The notes below the pieces were generated by a model. The model ran no database searches. It saw only the letters and a list, made by a program, of their open reading frames with translations, and was not told where the DNA came from. From an uncultured Paenibacillaceae bacterium (GTDB lineage Bacteria; Bacillota; Bacilli; Paenibacillales; K13), in assembly GCA_913056365.1 (NCBI GenBank), contig CAJXLT010000002.1, forward strand, positions 372,001 to 436,000: DNA of 64,000 nt, written 5' to 3'. Each line of letters begins with the position of its first letter. The stretch's first letter is position 1. Positions 63,364 to 64,000 of this stretch are shown here, one piece after another. The position numbers and the translations under genes were made by a program.

Positions 63364-64000
63364 TTATTCATCCTTTTCTTGATCGCGGCCGAAGGATGAT
63401 CTCATCTGTGTATCAGCATCAATATTTTTGAAGTTCATGTAATCCATAACACCAAGCTTGCCGCTACGCAACGCTTCGGCCATAGCTTGCGGTACTTGCG
63501 ATTCAGCCTCTACAACCTTCGCTCTCATCTCAACGACGCGCGCGGACATTTCCTGCTCCTGCGCCACAGCCATCGCTCTGCGCTCTTCGGCCTTCGCCTG
63601 TGCGATTTGCTTGTCTGCTTCCGCCTGATCGGTTTGGAGCGTTGCCCCGATGTTCCGACCGACATCGATGTCAGCAATATCTATGGATAAGATTTCGAAT
63701 GCGGTTCCCGCATCAAGCCCTTTCTCCAACACGGTGCGTGAAATCGTATCTGGATTTTCCAACGTTTCCTTATGGCTTCCGGCCGAACCTACTGTCGTGA
63801 CGATCCCTTCCCCTACGCGGGCAATAATCGTCTCTTCACCGGCACCCCCGACCAAGCGGTCGATATTAGCACGAACCGTAACACGCGCCCGCACCTTCAC
63901 CTCAATGCCGTCCTTGGCAACCGCTGCTACAATCGGCGTCTCGATGACTTTCGGATTGACACTCATCTGCACAGCTTGCAGCACGTCTCTCCCCGCGAGA
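63364..64000 (-). CDS. floA: Flotillin-like protein FloA, 5' end outside window
   Basis: Membrane scaffold protein of functional membrane microdomains. Only the C-terminal 212 residues are in the window, beginning LAGRDV and with [17 protein letters not shown] and the repeated SPFH/flotillin segments, the Ala/Glu-rich coiled region ([21 protein letters not shown]) and ending GRDQEKDE. The sequence follows the B. subtilis FloA (YqfA) C-terminal half closely. The reading frame is open to base 64000, so the 5' end lies outside. Confidence 0.95.
   Translation of the reverse strand, partial: LAGRDVLQAVQMSVNPKVIETPIVAAVAKDGIEVKVRARVTVRANIDRLVGGAGEETIIARVGEGIVTTVGSAGSHKETLENPDTISRTVLEKGLDAGTAFEILSIDIADIDVGRNIGATLQTDQAEADKQIAQAKAEERRAMAVAQEQEMSARVVEMRAKVVEAESQVPQAMAEALRSGKLGVMDYMNFKNIDADTQMRSSFGRDQEKDE

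Noticed and set aside
1-64000. CRISPR arrays, prophage, IS elements, tRNA genes
   Set aside because: No regular repeats with spacers, transposase or phage proteins or cloverleaf sequences were found; the only long repeats are the three paralogous binding-protein genes.

Overview
The window is a gene-dense chromosomal segment of an endospore-forming Bacillota bacterium, most likely a member of the Paenibacillaceae. The evidence is a complete set of sporulation markers (spoVD, rsfA, ylaJ, yqfC, yqfD), the bacillithiol gene bshC, a type B RNase P RNA, a glycine T-box leader, and several stretches whose gene order matches Bacillus subtilis. Most genes lie on the minus strand, so they read from high to low coordinates. 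I saw no tRNA, rRNA, CRISPR array, insertion sequence or prophage gene.

Layout by coordinate. 1-5466: the division/cell-wall cluster mraZ-rsmH-ftsL-pbpB-spoVD, with spoVD cut by the window edge. 5847-11592: ahcY and bshC (S-adenosylhomocysteine recycling and bacillithiol), a DUF3397 membrane protein, panE, the prespore regulator rsfA and a DUF2626 gene. 11662-16902: a MidA-type methyltransferase and a poorly understood group of exported proteins. 16974-23180: a yla block (ylaK/phoH, ylaJ, ylaL, an LCP protein, ylaH, typA). 23321-27937: two divergent TerC genes, one behind a manganese (yybP-ykoY) riboswitch, then the cysteine desulfurase-thiI pair. 28073-32525: small conserved genes (DUF1540, ypuI), a secreted subtilase with an unusual N-terminal region, and an orphan cysteine-protease-like protein. 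32738-33136: RNase P RNA. 33236-43327: Nif3 protein, trmK, a DUF2157 protein, sigA, dnaG, yqxD, ppsR, glyS and glyQ behind a T-box. 43640-51736: recO, yqzL, era, dgkA-cdd, ybeY, pgpH, phoH, yqfD and yqfC. 51942-62785: a carbohydrate-uptake island with a YesM/YesN-type two-component system, two permeases and three paralogous binding lipoproteins. 62939-64000: a small membrane-anchored protein and the 3' part of floA.

How the parts fit. The run from floA through yqfC to sigA is the macromolecular-synthesis and sporulation neighbourhood of B. subtilis. Here the sugar-uptake island of about 11 kb interrupts it between floA and yqfC. The island encodes no ATPase, so it probably shares one encoded elsewhere. 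The histidine kinase and response regulator have their own promoter and terminator and probably control the permease/binding-protein genes downstream. The most unusual coding feature is a single open frame joining an undecaprenol/diacylglycerol kinase to cytidine deaminase through an extra membrane helix, with a ribosome binding site kept in front of the deaminase part. Several track-length starts were moved because a Shine-Dalgarno sequence clearly favours a downstream codon; these choices are explained in the entries.
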